From Gastrolobium villosum (taxonomy: Eukaryota > Streptophyta > Magnoliopsida > Fabales > Fabaceae): 64,000 nt of DNA. The stretch is taken from positions 1 through 64,000 of the forward strand of contig JAVKPL010013951.1 in NCBI GenBank assembly GCA_032173675.1. The letters run 5' to 3'. Every line of letters starts with the position of its first letter. The first letter of the stretch is position 1. The notes beneath the pieces were generated by a model. That model saw only the letters and a list, made by a program, of their open reading frames with translations. It did not search any database and was not told where the DNA came from. This document shows, piece by piece, positions 1 through 10,058 of this stretch. A program made the position numbers and the translations under genes.

Positions 1-61
1 CGGCCCTTTTGTATTTATACTTATTCCTTTTGAGCTCAAGGGAGTTCTTGACATGGTGCAG

Positions 62-795
62 CAAGGGGCTTAGATATTAACCGGGTGCCGACTGCGGCGG
101 CGGTGGCAGTGGAGGATGAGGCGGAGGAAGAGGTGGTGTTGTCATCATCCCCCAACAGTGAAGCATCATCAATTCAGATGGATCTCTGCATATTCAGCAG
201 AGGAAGGAGTATGAGTGGTGAAGGTTATGATCAAAGGGGAAGTTCCAAAGCAAGTGATGAAGATGAGAACGGTGGCAGCACCAGAAAAAAAAGCTTAGGC
301 TCTCTAAGGAACAATCTGCTTTCCTTGAAGAGAGCTTCAAAGAACACAACACTCTTAACCCAGTCAGTGTTATATATATGTATATAGATAGATAGATAGA
401 TATGCTTTAAATAGACTTGGCTTTCATGTTTGTCCCACCGTTACTTTCTTTGTTTCATTTCATCTTTTTACTGACAGTGTTACACAAAACTTTTATATAT
501 GGTGTAGAAACAAAAGCTTGCTCTTGCAAAACAACTCCATCTTCGCCCTCGCCAAGTAGAAGTATGGTTTCAAAACAGAAGAGCAAGGTAGTTCACACTG
601 CTTTTGTCAATGCAGATATTCTTGGAAGCAAGTTTCATAATATATATATAAAGGAAAGGAAGAATCATATATACACAATTTTTATTTATGAATTTTTACA
701 AATTACATCAATGTATTTTCGGAAGTAGACTCGATTAGGAATGTACTCCCGAAAATATATAACATAATTTGTAAACAAAAAATTTGTAAATATAA

Positions 796-839
<44 letters not shown>

Positions 840-980
840 ATTAAAATCTCTTGTTGTAGAGATAAAAATATGTAGGACCCATATGTTAGAAAAAATTATA
901 TAGGATCTACATCAGCACATAAATCGAAGGATTGTGTTAGGAAGATTACAATTCTACATGCTAAATGAGAATTATAAAAT

Positions 981-1040
<60 letters not shown>

Positions 1041-1852
1041 GGGTTATACTTATATAATGTTACATAAAAAACACTATTTGGTCCTACACAAATATAAAAG
1101 AAGAGAGAAAATGAGTTGAGGAAAGAGAAAATGAAAAATTGTGGACCCCACGTCTCTTTGTTTGTGTAAGAAAAGAAGCTTACATCATGTTACATAATAG
1201 ATGTATTTCTCATATATATTAGTATCAAATTTAAAATTTAACATCTCATTTGAGAGCCATTAGATAAAAAAAATCAACGATTTTGATTTATAAGCATATG
1301 ATACCATTGATCTTTTTTTATCAAATGGCTCTCAGATGAGGTGTCAAATTTCAAATTTGACACTGATGTCAAATGATCCTGCCTCGTATATGGAAATATT
1401 ATATTTATAAATTTTTTGTTTACAAATTATACCATCTCTAACCGTGATACTTTAATCAATAGTAATTTGTTAAACTATGGTCATATATACCGTAGTAATT
1501 GGGATGTGGTTTGGGTGAATGCAGGACCAAGTTGAAGCAGACAGAGGTGGATTGCGAGTACTTGAAGAGGTGCTGTGACACACTCAGAGAAGAGAATAGA
1601 AGGATTTACAAGGAGCTTCAAGAATTGAGGGCTTTGAAGACTTCAAACCCATTCTATATGCAGTTACCAGCAACCACCTTGACCATGTGCCCATCATGTG
1701 AGCGTGTTGCCACTAATTGCACTGCCAAAACCACTAATGAATCAACCTCCAAAGCCATTGGATTCCCTCTTGGAAAACCCAGGTTTTATCCATTTTCTCA
1801 CACCCAACCACATACCCACCCCACCAGTCCACAGCATCTTGAATTAAATTAA
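62..1852 (+). CDS. HD-Zip class II homeodomain-leucine zipper transcription factor, 3' part, apparent frameshift
   Basis: Three exons can be read. Exon 1 is about 62-362 and ends at donor GTCAGT. Exon 2 is 508-587, flanked by TGTAG and GTAGTT. Exon 3 is 1525-1852 after acceptor TGCAG. Exon 1 gives an acidic, Ser-rich region and the first part of the homeodomain. Exon 2 gives homeodomain helix 3, ending in WFQNRRAR. Exon 3 gives the leucine zipper and the CPSCE motif at about 1690-1715 that marks HD-Zip class II, then ends at TAA. Family members bind pseudopalindromic CAAT(A/T)ATTG-type sites as dimers in the nucleus and mostly repress, for example in shade and auxin responses. The N-terminus lies outside the window or across an intron, since an in-frame TGA at 49-51 blocks further reading. 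In exon 1 the frame is lost at an A8 run (285-292): the homeodomain continues one frame over from 294. This is either a pseudogene mutation or a homopolymer sequence error. The class is clear; the exact gene is not assigned. Confidence 0.85.
799..836. repeat. (TA)n microsatellite in intron 2 of the HD-Zip gene
   Basis: An uninterrupted TA dinucleotide run lies between exon 2 and exon 3. It is a simple sequence repeat with no coding meaning. Confidence 0.95.
983..1037. repeat. (TA)n microsatellite, second run in the same intron
   Basis: A second long TA run lies in the same 937-bp intron. Such runs are length-polymorphic and prone to assembly error. The short reading frame across it is low-complexity Tyr-Ile repeats, not a gene. 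Confidence 0.95.
1221..1365. mobile_element. MITE-like palindrome in the HD-Zip intron
   Basis: Two arms of about 60 bases, 1221-1285 and 1305-1365, are inverted copies. Both contain the core GAGAGCCATT or its complement, next to runs reading ATCAAATTT and AAATTTGA. No coding capacity is present. The near-perfect foldback, AT richness and size fit a miniature inverted-repeat transposable element. No clear target-site duplication was found, so the exact ends are approximate. Confidence 0.6.
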
Positions 1853-2216
1853 ATTAAATTATGTTAAAGGTACTTCAAGATGAGTAATGAGTGCTGATGC
1901 AAGGTGGTGTGGGGTTTGATGCTTGGAAATTCTTTTGATTTTGTACATAGGGAAGTTCTGAGACAATGAGAGATTTTGTTAATCAGGAGGAATTCTAATA
2001 TTTGGGTTTTTTTTTTTTTGTTTTCTAGTTTTAATATCTCTGCTCATATCTTGTTTCTGATTTTTATATTATGATATAATTGGAAAGAAATGTCAAGAAT
2101 ATTTTACAGGGAAGATAGGAATCTAAGAGAAAAGGAAATGATACTGGTTGTTGCACAAAATATCTTCTTCTCTCTCCCTTTATCTATTGATTATATATTG
2201 TGTTTTATTTTTTTTA
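1853..2216. other. 3' flank of the HD-Zip gene, nothing recognised
   Basis: AT-rich DNA with T-runs follows the HD-Zip stop codon and probably includes its 3' untranslated region. I see no ORF of interest, no RNA gene and no repeat beyond short homopolymers. Confidence 0.6.
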
Positions 2217-2355
2217 TTTTGCATGAGACAACTTGTCTCATGCAACACGCAAAAATATGTGAGATCCACTTTTTTATTTTCTCTCTCTTTTTTTTTTAGT
2301 GGATCTCACTCACTTTTTGTGTGTTACATGAGACAATTTATCTCATGCAACATGA
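2217..2355. mobile_element. MITE-like inverted repeat with nested palindromic arms
   Basis: The left arm (2221-2270) contains TGTCTCATGCAACACGC and GTGAGATCCAC. The right arm (about 2299-2354) contains the inverse GTGGATCTCACTCAC and CATGAGACAA. Each arm outer end is itself a small palindrome of the type CATGAGACAA/TTGTCTCATG. The structure is a foldback of about 140 bp with no coding capacity. Confidence 0.6.
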
Positions 2356-2838
2356 GAAAAATAAAACCTTAATATTTCACTTTGCAACTTTTGTTGTCAC
2401 ATAGTACTTACAAATAAAAAATGGAATTTGTTATGAATATTATACGATAATAATTAATTCCAATCTTAATTGTTGGTGCAAAATTAAATAGGCAATTAAT
2501 TATAGTTGGGTGGGCATGGTCTAAAGGTCATGGGGTGAGGCAGTGGCCACATTTCAAAGCTGCTTTTCAGACAGAAAAAGCAAAACTCTTAAATTCATGT
2601 ATTCACCCACATTTTAATGCTTTCATTTCATGAAGACTTGATCCTCAGCAAATTGTGTCTACCAGGCGAAATTCTGGAATGTGTAAGAAGCTAATAATGT
2701 TAAAATTGCATCAATTTTTGTGTTAAATAATGTATTATTTGTTAATTAACTCGGTGTACCTAATTGGGTACAAGCATCTATAGCACGAATTAGTACACCA
2801 TGTATAAGCACGAACTAAGTGGGGGGATTGAATTCTTT
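2356..2838. other. AT-rich intergenic DNA, nothing recognised
   Basis: No reading frame, repeat or RNA gene that I can support lies in this stretch. Confidence 0.5.
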
Positions 2839-2978
2839 CATGTAAAAAAAAACGGATATATTTATGTTATTTGATCATAATTATTCTTTAATAATAAATT
2901 AAGAAATAAAAAAATATATAATTTTTAAATAAGTAATTGTGATTAAATATCATAATCACGTAATCATTTATTTACATT
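2839..2978. mobile_element. Degenerate MITE-like palindrome, family A
   Basis: A foldback with the arm core TTATTTGATCATAAT on the left and the imperfect inverse ATTGTGATTAAATATCATAAT on the right surrounds an AT-rich centre ending in ATATAATTTTTAAAT. It is clearly related to the better-preserved palindrome at 3214-3338, which shares the same core and the same centre. Confidence 0.5.
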
Positions 2979-3213
2979 AAGATTTTTTATTTATGAGTAT
3001 AGGAATCTATAACGCGACAATAATATAGGGTACAATTCCGTGCCTTTTGCTGCTTGTGGGACTGGGGGGCCGAATGGAATTTTGACCCAAAAGGGGTAGG
3101 ACAGAAATGCCATATTGATGAACATGTCCCCTAAAGTGGGCTACCCCAATTATCACTATGCACGAGGCAAGTACACATTTCAATATAGATAATAAGTACT
3201 AGGTCGTTTAGGG

Positions 3214-3338
3214 AGTGGATTATGTGGTCATATTATTTGATCATAATCACTCATTCATGATGAGATAAGAGAGAAAAAATGTATAATTTTTAAATGAGTG
3301 ATTGTGATAAAATAATATAACCGCATGATCACTTTTTC
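3214..3338. mobile_element. MITE-like palindrome, family A, better preserved
   Basis: The left arm starts AGTGGATTATGTGGTCATAT and runs to CACTCATT. The right arm starts AATGAGTGATTGTGAT and ends CCGCATGATCACTT. The arms pair over about 40 bases with few mismatches. The loop contains TGTATAATTTTTAAATGAG, as in the copy at 2839-2978. Two related copies lie 240 bases apart. Confidence 0.6.
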
Positions 3339-3687
3339 AGATGAAAGGATCTACTCGCGTTTGCAAATGACTATTAGTTCTCACCCGAAATCCTTTTGCT
3401 GTTATAATTAACATTTTCACGTTATCTGTCGTTTTTTCTCACCAGATAATATTCTTGTTATTACAACTTTTTAGCGTTCTTTGTAGTTCCATAAGATGAA
3501 AGGAGGTGAGTCGACCGGGTATCCCATAAGCTTTGATTTAAAGAGCTCGTTGTTAGATTAACTTTGAATCGAATTTAATTATAGGGTTTTCATTTTATCC
3601 TTTAACATAACATAACAAACTTTCTTACACACATAATATTTTGTGGGGTCCACATATTTTAAAACAAAAAAAAAGAAAAAAATATGG
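3339..3687. other. Intergenic DNA and target-site flank of the first gypsy element
   Basis: No gene is seen. The stretch ends in an A-rich tract followed by TATGG (3683-3687), the left copy of the target duplication of the retrotransposon that starts at 3688. Confidence 0.6.
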
Positions 3688-4109
3688 TGATACGGTCCCA
3701 CAAGTTGAAGAGATAGTGGACCAAGAGGAAGAGCAACATCTGGATTCACAGGTCACACCCAAAACAAGATGGGCCAAACGTCACAAGAGTCAGCCCAAAT
3801 GGATGAGTGATTATCATTTGGGCTAGTGGGGGAGAAGTGATGCATAGGATAAGTTGATTGCACCATTTTAGGAAGTTGTTAGTAGGGACACGTGAGGTTG
3901 TTAGTAATTCCTTTCTGTTTTTCTGTTATTGCTTTTCTGTTGGCTGTGAGTGCGCATAGCACCGTCTGTTATTCAACTTTTTCATTGCTCCTCTGTTGTA
4001 TATAAGCCATCCAGCTTTTCCATTAGAATCAAGCAATCAACAAGTTATTTCTTTACGTTTATCATTCTGTCCATAGGAGGTTTCCCACCCTCGAAGTGGG
4101 TTCTTATCA
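3688..4109 (+). repeat. 5' LTR of the chromovirus
   Basis: Direct repeat of 8546-8967. It contains a TATA box, TATATAAG, at 3999-4006. Its first part (to about 3826) is a copy of the last 46 codons of gag-pol, because the ORF runs into the 3' LTR. This explains the short reading frame seen upstream of the element body. Confidence 0.95.
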
Positions 4110-4111
4110 TC

Positions 4112-4127
4112 TGGTGCTTTCATTGAG
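4112..4127 (+). promoter_or_regulatory. Putative primer binding site
   Basis: TGGTGCTTTCATTGAG begins 2 bases after the 5' LTR end. The leading TGG is expected from pairing with a tRNA CCA end. I did not match it to a specific tRNA with confidence. Confidence 0.6.
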
Positions 4128-4156
4128 AGCATTATTTCTTTTTTTCTCCCATCCTC

Positions 4157-7100
4157 ATGGCTGGAGCCACGACTTCTAATGAGAATATGGAAATTACATT
4201 ATCACGTCTTCTCGAGGCTCATCTTACCCTACAAACAGATCTCCAGAACATGACGCACCGCATGGCTGCATTAGAGAGCCGACCCTTGACCTTAGGACCG
4301 CCACACATGATACCTGATCCCAATAACCCAGGATCTGGGCTTCGCACTACCATGAAATTGGATGTGCCACGTTTTGACGGTTCTGATCCTTTGGGGTGGT
4401 CCTTCAAAATCTCGCAATTCTTTGAATTTCATAGAACCCCTGAAGATCAGCGTCTGCGAATCGCCTCTTTTTATATGGAGGGGGAAGCTTTAGGGTGGTT
4501 CCAATGGATGCATTCCAATGGACAACTCAACAACTAGGCTCAGTTCCTCCAGGCCCTAGATCTCCGCTTTGCCCCTTCTCAATATGAAGATCCCAGAGGG
4601 GCGCTGTTCAAACTCTGTCAAACCACTACCGTTCGTGAATACCAAACACAATTTGAGACCCTTGCTAACCGAATCGTGGGCCTCCCACCCCCTTTTCTCT
4701 TGAGTTGTTTTGTTTCGGGTCTCCGAGCGGACATCCGTCGCGAGGTGCAGGCGTTGCAACCGGTTTCACTCTCCCAAGCCATCGGCCTCGCTCGCCTACA
4801 GGAGGAGAAGGTTAATGACACCAAAAAGGTTTCCCAACCGGCATCCTCTGGTGTTTCCCCTTTTCGAGCCACGCCTCCGTCATCAACTCCAACCGCCAAA
4901 CCATATCCGGCTATGAAAGGGCGACCCATGATGAAACGTTTGTCCCCAGAAGAAGCAGCCATCCGACGCGAAAAGGGGCTCTGCTATAATTGTGACGAGA
5001 AGTACCGTCCAGGGCACAAGTGCAAAAGGTTGTTCATGATGTTGATTGCTGACCCAACTTTTGAAGACGATTATCTTCCTTCTGACCTCAGCCTTCCCTT
5101 GCAGCCGACGGTCTAGCCTGCTGACGTCGTAGATGATGACGAATCCTTAGTGGGCCAGATTAGTTTTAATGCCCTAGTAGGCCACAGTGCTCCTAGGACT
5201 TTAAGGGTTAAAGGGCGAATCGGTAAGACCGAACTCTCAGTTTTGGTGGACAGTGGGAGTACCCACAATTTTATCCAAGATAGAATTGTGAAATTTTTGG
5301 GCCTATCTACACATGCGACCCAAGGATTTCCAGTGGTAGTGGGTAATGGTGATGAATTGGAATGCTCTTTACTTTGCAAGGCAGTACCCATACACTTTGG
5401 ACCTCACCAATTTGACGTTGATTTATTGGTGTTACCTATTAGCGGGACAGACCTCGTCCTTGGAGTCCAGTGGCTGAAGACCTTGGGGCCCATATTGACT
5501 GACTATGGGAACCTCACCATGAAGTTTGTAAAGAATGGGGAGATTGTTCAATTGGCTGGATCCGTTTCTGATGGGCCACAAGAAATTTCTTTGGCCCAAT
5601 TACGCAGACTGAAGTCCACCCACTCCATCGTGGAACTCTTTCAACTGGAAGTGATCCCTAACCCTCCTCCACCGACACCTGACCGCACCGCACCGTCATG
5701 GCTCCTCACCCTGCTGGAAGAGTATAGCCCACTATTCGCCAGCCTCGGCGAGCTACCTCCACCGCGCGACGTGGACCACCAGATTCCACTAGCCGATGGG
5801 TCCGCACCGGTTAACGTTCGACCGTACCGCTATCCTTTTTTCCAGAAACGAGAGATCGAGAAGCAGGTTCAGGAGATGCTCACTTCCGGCTTGATTCAGG
5901 GAAACACGAGTTCGTTTTCTTCCCCTGTTCTTCTTGTTCGAAAAAAAGACGGATCATGGCGTTTCTGCGTGGATTATCGCGCATTAAACTCCATCACGAG
6001 AAAAGATCGCTTTCCGATTCCTACCATCGACGAACTCTTGGACGAACTACACGATGCCCAGTGGTTTTCCAAGCTCGATCTGCGTTCTGGATACCACCAG
6101 ATACGCATGCATCCCACTGATGTGGCCAAGACGGCTTTCCGCACTCACGATGGCCACTATGAATTTCTGGTGATGCCATTTGGCCTGTGCAACGCTCCGG
6201 CGACGTTTCAAGATACTATGAATAAGTTGTTTCAACCCTATCTTCGTCAATTCATTATTGTTTTTTTTTGACGATATTCTAGTGTACAGCAAGACTGAGG
6301 CTGACCACATGACCCATCTTCGACAAACTTTTGACTGCCTGTTACGGAACAAATTCCTTCTGAAAAGGTCCAAGTGTTCTTTTGCGCAGGAGTCCATCGA
6401 TTATTTGGGTCACGTCATTTCTAAGAGTGGCGTTGGACCAGACCCAGAAAAAATTCGCGCCATGGTGGAATGGCCGTTGCCAACGTCCATCAAACAACTA
6501 CGAGGATTTTTGGGCTTGACTGGGTTTTACAGGAAATTTGTGCAAAGCTACGCTGCAATCGCGGCCCCATTGACGGATATGTTGAAGCGTGATGCATTCG
6601 ATTGGTCCGACAAAGCCCGTGAGGCCTTCGAGCAGCTCAAAAAGGCAATGTCTCAGGCTCCCGTATTGCAACTACCTGACTTTGACTCTGAATTTGTGGT
6701 GGAAACCAACGCTTCTGGTTTAGGTATGGGTGCGGTATTGTTACAAAAGGGGCATCCTGTGTGTTTCTTCAGCAAGAAATTCTCTGGGCGACTCTTGCAA
6801 GCGTCTACTTACGTACGGGAGTTACATGCTATCACGGAGGCTGTCCGAAAATGGAGGCCATATTTACTTGGCCGCCGTTTCACCATCCACACTGACCAAC
6901 GTAGCATCCGTGAGCTCATGACCCAGATCATTCAGACTCTGGAGCAACAGTATTACTTGTCTAAACTCCTGGGATATGACTATACCATTGCCTACAAAAC
7001 CGGTGCCTCAAATCAGGTGGCTGACGCGTTGTCACGCGTAGAGCACACAACTGCAACCTTACTAGTGCTGACTGTTCCGCAATTCGAATTTATTTCCAAG

Positions 7101-8684
7101 CTCAAAGAAACGTACAGTGTCGACCTTGAGGTGCAAAGGTTGCTACAAGAGTTAGAGCAAGACCCTTCTTCCCATCCCTTTATACGCGTTGTGCAAGGAG
7201 TACTTCTATTCAAGGACAAGATTTTCATTCCGGCATCTTCCGCCATCAAACAGGTCCTCCTCCTTGAATTCCATGCATCACCATTGGCCGGGCACTTCGG
7301 TATCAGTAAGACTCTTGGTAGACTTCGCGAAAATTTTTATTGGAAAGGCATGAAACATGATGTGGCTGAATTTGTTAAACACTGTTTGATTTGCCAACAA
7401 ATGAAACCCTCACACCAAGCTCCGATTGGCCTGCTGCAACCCATTGAACCGCCAACACAGGTGTGGGAGGAGATATCGCTGGACTTTATAATTGGGCTCC
7501 CTTGCTTCCAAAACTATACTGTAATTCTTGTAGTAGTGGACCGTTTCTCCAAGGCAGCCCACTTTGGTAAGCTGCCCACCAACTTTACTGCTTCTAAAGT
7601 TGCTGAATTATTTGCTTAAATGATTTGCCGCCTGCATGGTATGCCCAAGAGTATGATCTCCGATCGAGATCCCATCTTTCTTAGTCGTTTCTGGCAAGAA
7701 CTATTTAAACTCAGTGGTACTAAGCTTCGCATGTCCACCGCCTACCATCCACAGAGCGATGGCCAAACAGAGGTGGTCAATCGTACCTTGCAGCATTATC
7801 TCCGCTCCTTTGTTCATGAACAACCGCGTTTGTGGGGCAAGTACCTCCACTGGGCCGAGTGGTGTTATAACACCACCATCCATTCTTCCACGGGCATGAC
7901 GCCCTTCCAGGTCGTTTACGGACGGGAACCCCCAAATATCCCTACATATGCTCTTGGCAATTGCCCTATTGAAGCTGTAGACTTCGAACTCAACACCAGA
8001 GAGGCACTCTTAAACCGTCTCAGGAAGCGTCTATTAAAGACCCAAGCAGATATGAAGCACACCGCCGATCAGCACCGTCGCCAATATGATTTCCATGTTG
8101 GTGATTGGGTAATGGTACGTCTCCGCCCTTACCGTCAGATTTCAGTGACGGGGTCCCGACCTCGGAAATTAGCCAAGCGTTTCTATGGTCCTTATAAGAT
8201 TTTGCGTTGTATCAACCCTGTAGCTTTCGAGTTGGAACTGCCTGTAGCCTCCAAAATACATCCAGTGTTTCATTCTTCCCTGTTGAAACCCTTCTTTGCT
8301 GCAGATACACCGAACCCGGACCAGTCCTTACAGTTACCGGATGATGCAATGGATCACCAACCACTGGTTCAGCCCTTGGCTATATTAAACACTCAAGCGG
8401 GATCTGATGCTTCACACACTAAAGTATTGGTCCAATGGCAGGGTCTATACCCAGAAGATGCTACTTGGGAATTGCTTTCTGAATTCCAGGCTGCATACCC
8501 TTCCTTCCATATTGCGGACCATGTGGTTTCTGATGGGGACAGGGATGATACGGTCCCACAAGTTGAAGAGATAGTGGACCAAGAGGAAGAGCAACATCTG
8601 GATTCACAGGTCACACCCAAAACAAGATGGGCCAAACGTCACAAGAGTCAGCCCAAATGGATGAGTGATTATCATTTGGGCTAG
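4157..8684 (+). pseudogene. Broken gag-pol polyprotein of the chromovirus
   Basis: One long reading frame from the ATG at 4157 is interrupted by TAG at 4535-4537, TAG at 5114-5116, a +1 frameshift in a T9 run at 6261-6269 and TAA at 7617-7619. It ends at the stop at 8682-8684 inside the 3' LTR. Domains in order: gag (about 4350-4700), zinc knuckle CYNC...GHKC (about 4981-5030), protease with DSGSTHNF (about 5250), reverse transcriptase with its catalytic DD pair just after the T-run, RNase H (about 6660-7040), integrase with an HHCC finger (about 7270-7410) and a D,D,E core (about 7470-7780), then a chromodomain around 8420-8520 containing VQWQGL. The three stops stand where Trp or Gln would be expected, a pattern compatible with C-to-T change at methylated cytosines. 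The frameshift hits the polymerase active site, so the encoded enzyme is inactive. Confidence 0.93.
8534..8545 (+). promoter_or_regulatory. Polypurine tract of the chromovirus
   Basis: GGGGACAGGGA lies directly before the 3' LTR start at 8546, where the plus-strand primer is expected. It lies inside the gag-pol reading frame. Confidence 0.65.
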
Positions 8685-8967
8685 TGGGGGAGAAGTGATG
8701 CATAGGATAAGTTGATTGCACCATTTTAGGAAGTTGTTAGTAGGGACACGTGAGGTTGTTAGTAATTCCTTTCTGTTGTTCTGTTATTGCTTTTCTGTTG
8801 GCTGTGAGTGCGCATAGCACCGTCTGTTATTCAACTTTTTCATTGCTCCTCTGTTGTATATAAGCCATCCAGCTTTTCCATTAGAATCAAGCAATCAACA
8901 AGTTATTTCTTTACGTTTATCATTCTGTCCATAGGAGGTTTCCCACCCTCGAAGTGGGTTCTTATCA
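8546..8967 (+). repeat. 3' LTR of the chromovirus
   Basis: Same length as the 5' LTR, with one substitution seen by eye (T at about 3916 versus G at the equivalent position). The first 139 bases are coding, as the gag-pol C-terminal tail. Confidence 0.95.
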
Positions 8968-8972
8968 TATGG

Positions 8973-9516
8973 CACGCAAAATGAATCTCTATAACATTAC
9001 ACAATCACTTTTCCTACAACATAATAAACATAAAACCCATAATCATAATTAAAACTTATCATCATTCCGAAAGATATATTTGAAAAGAATTATATACAAA
9101 TTTCCTCCCCACCTAGCTACTCAGTCTTTGTTGCAACTAAGCTCCACCCATTATGTTCTTTTTTTCCACTTATTTTCATATTTGGTTGTCTCAGTCAGGT
9201 AGCCTTACAAATTAAGTGCTCCACTTTGTTTTTTATCGTCCGCTGATGTGTCAGCTTAACCACACAACTCACGTTCCATCTAGGAATAAAAATATCGTCG
9301 TATAGGATATCAGTTCCACATTATTACAGAAACCAATTCAAGTTGAACTGTTATTTCCCCCTCAACATAAAATTAAAAAATGGCATCGTATTATTTTCCT
9401 TAAATAGAAACACATTAAGTGGGTATTCCATCATTTTTTGTACGTTGTAATTTAGGGTTTACTAATTCAGGGTTTACTGAATATTTTGTGCATTTTTTGT
9501 AATTTAGGGTGAGAAG
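8973..9516. other. Intergenic DNA upstream of the GRF pseudogene
   Basis: AT-rich sequence with no supported ORF or repeat. It may hold the old promoter and 5' leader of the zinc-finger gene that starts at 9517. Confidence 0.4.
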
Positions 9517-10058
9517 ATGAATGTTTCTTCTGGATGGGGAGCTCAAGCCTTTATAGTTCAATTGGAGCTAGAAGCCAAAGAAGGACTGCTGTTCCAAGGT
9601 GTAAATGCGGGAGGCCAAGTGTTGTATACACTCCAAAACTCACAAAAATCCAAACAGAGCATTTTTTGGGTTTCTCAATTTCAAGGTGAGCAATCTAAAG
9701 ACAACTATACACATTATTTATTTTCAGTTAGGCTCATTCATTTTTATTTAAGTTGAATATTATTATGAGTTTGGTTTCATTTGGTGCTTGGAAAAAAAGC
9801 CATACTGTGATTTTTTTTATATGGGTGGATAATGCCTCAAATGAGACGATGGAGCTGGAAGATTGAAGAATTAACAAGCTGGAGTTGAATGTAGATGAAA
9901 TGGAATTCAAGCTGGACTATCTGGACATGAAGCTGAATGATGAATTGCAGGTTAAGGTGAATGAGTAGCAAATAAAGATTAATGAGCTACCAATGAAGAT
10001 GCTTGCAAAGTTTGATAGGGTGGAGAAGGAAATTTGGCATGTGGGTAGTTGTGCTAGG
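9517..10058 (+). pseudogene. GRF-type zinc-finger protein pseudogene, 5' part
   Basis: The ATG at 9517 opens a decayed reading frame. With two small frame changes it gives a Ser-rich start, then RCKCGRP and a KNPNRAFFG stretch typical of the plant GRF zinc finger (cysteines expected in CxCG and FFGCP). The second Cys position is lost. An intron donor GTGAGC follows at 9686. A second exon (about 9790-10058) holds an aromatic WVDN segment and a charged helical stretch rich in Glu, Lys and Leu, with in-frame TGA and TAG. Reading is cut at 10058 by the Tekay-like element and resumes in the same frame at 23314. Plant genes of this type usually encode a GRF finger, a coiled coil and a C-terminal membrane helix of unknown function. 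Assignment rests on motif reading only. Confidence 0.6.

Larger units (their letters stand above)
3688..8967 (+). mobile_element. Ty3/gypsy chromovirus LTR retrotransposon (Reina-like by size and domains), 5280 bp
   Basis: A complete insertion: 422-bp LTRs at 3688-4109 and 8546-8967 start TGAT and end ATCA. The 5-bp duplication TATGG abuts both ends (3683-3687 and 8968-8972). Internal order is primer site, gag, zinc knuckle, protease, reverse transcriptase, RNase H, integrase, chromodomain, purine tract. Gag-pol order plus a C-terminal chromodomain places it among plant chromoviruses. The small size and short LTRs suggest the Reina group; this subgroup call is inference. LTRs differ at one base that I could find, yet gag-pol has three in-frame stops and one frameshift, so this copy cannot make its own proteins without readthrough. 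Confidence 0.93.

Noticed and set aside
3641..3826. A short gene upstream of the first retrotransposon
   Set aside because: It is the LTR copy of the gag-pol C-terminal tail; the LTR start at 3688 lies inside it.
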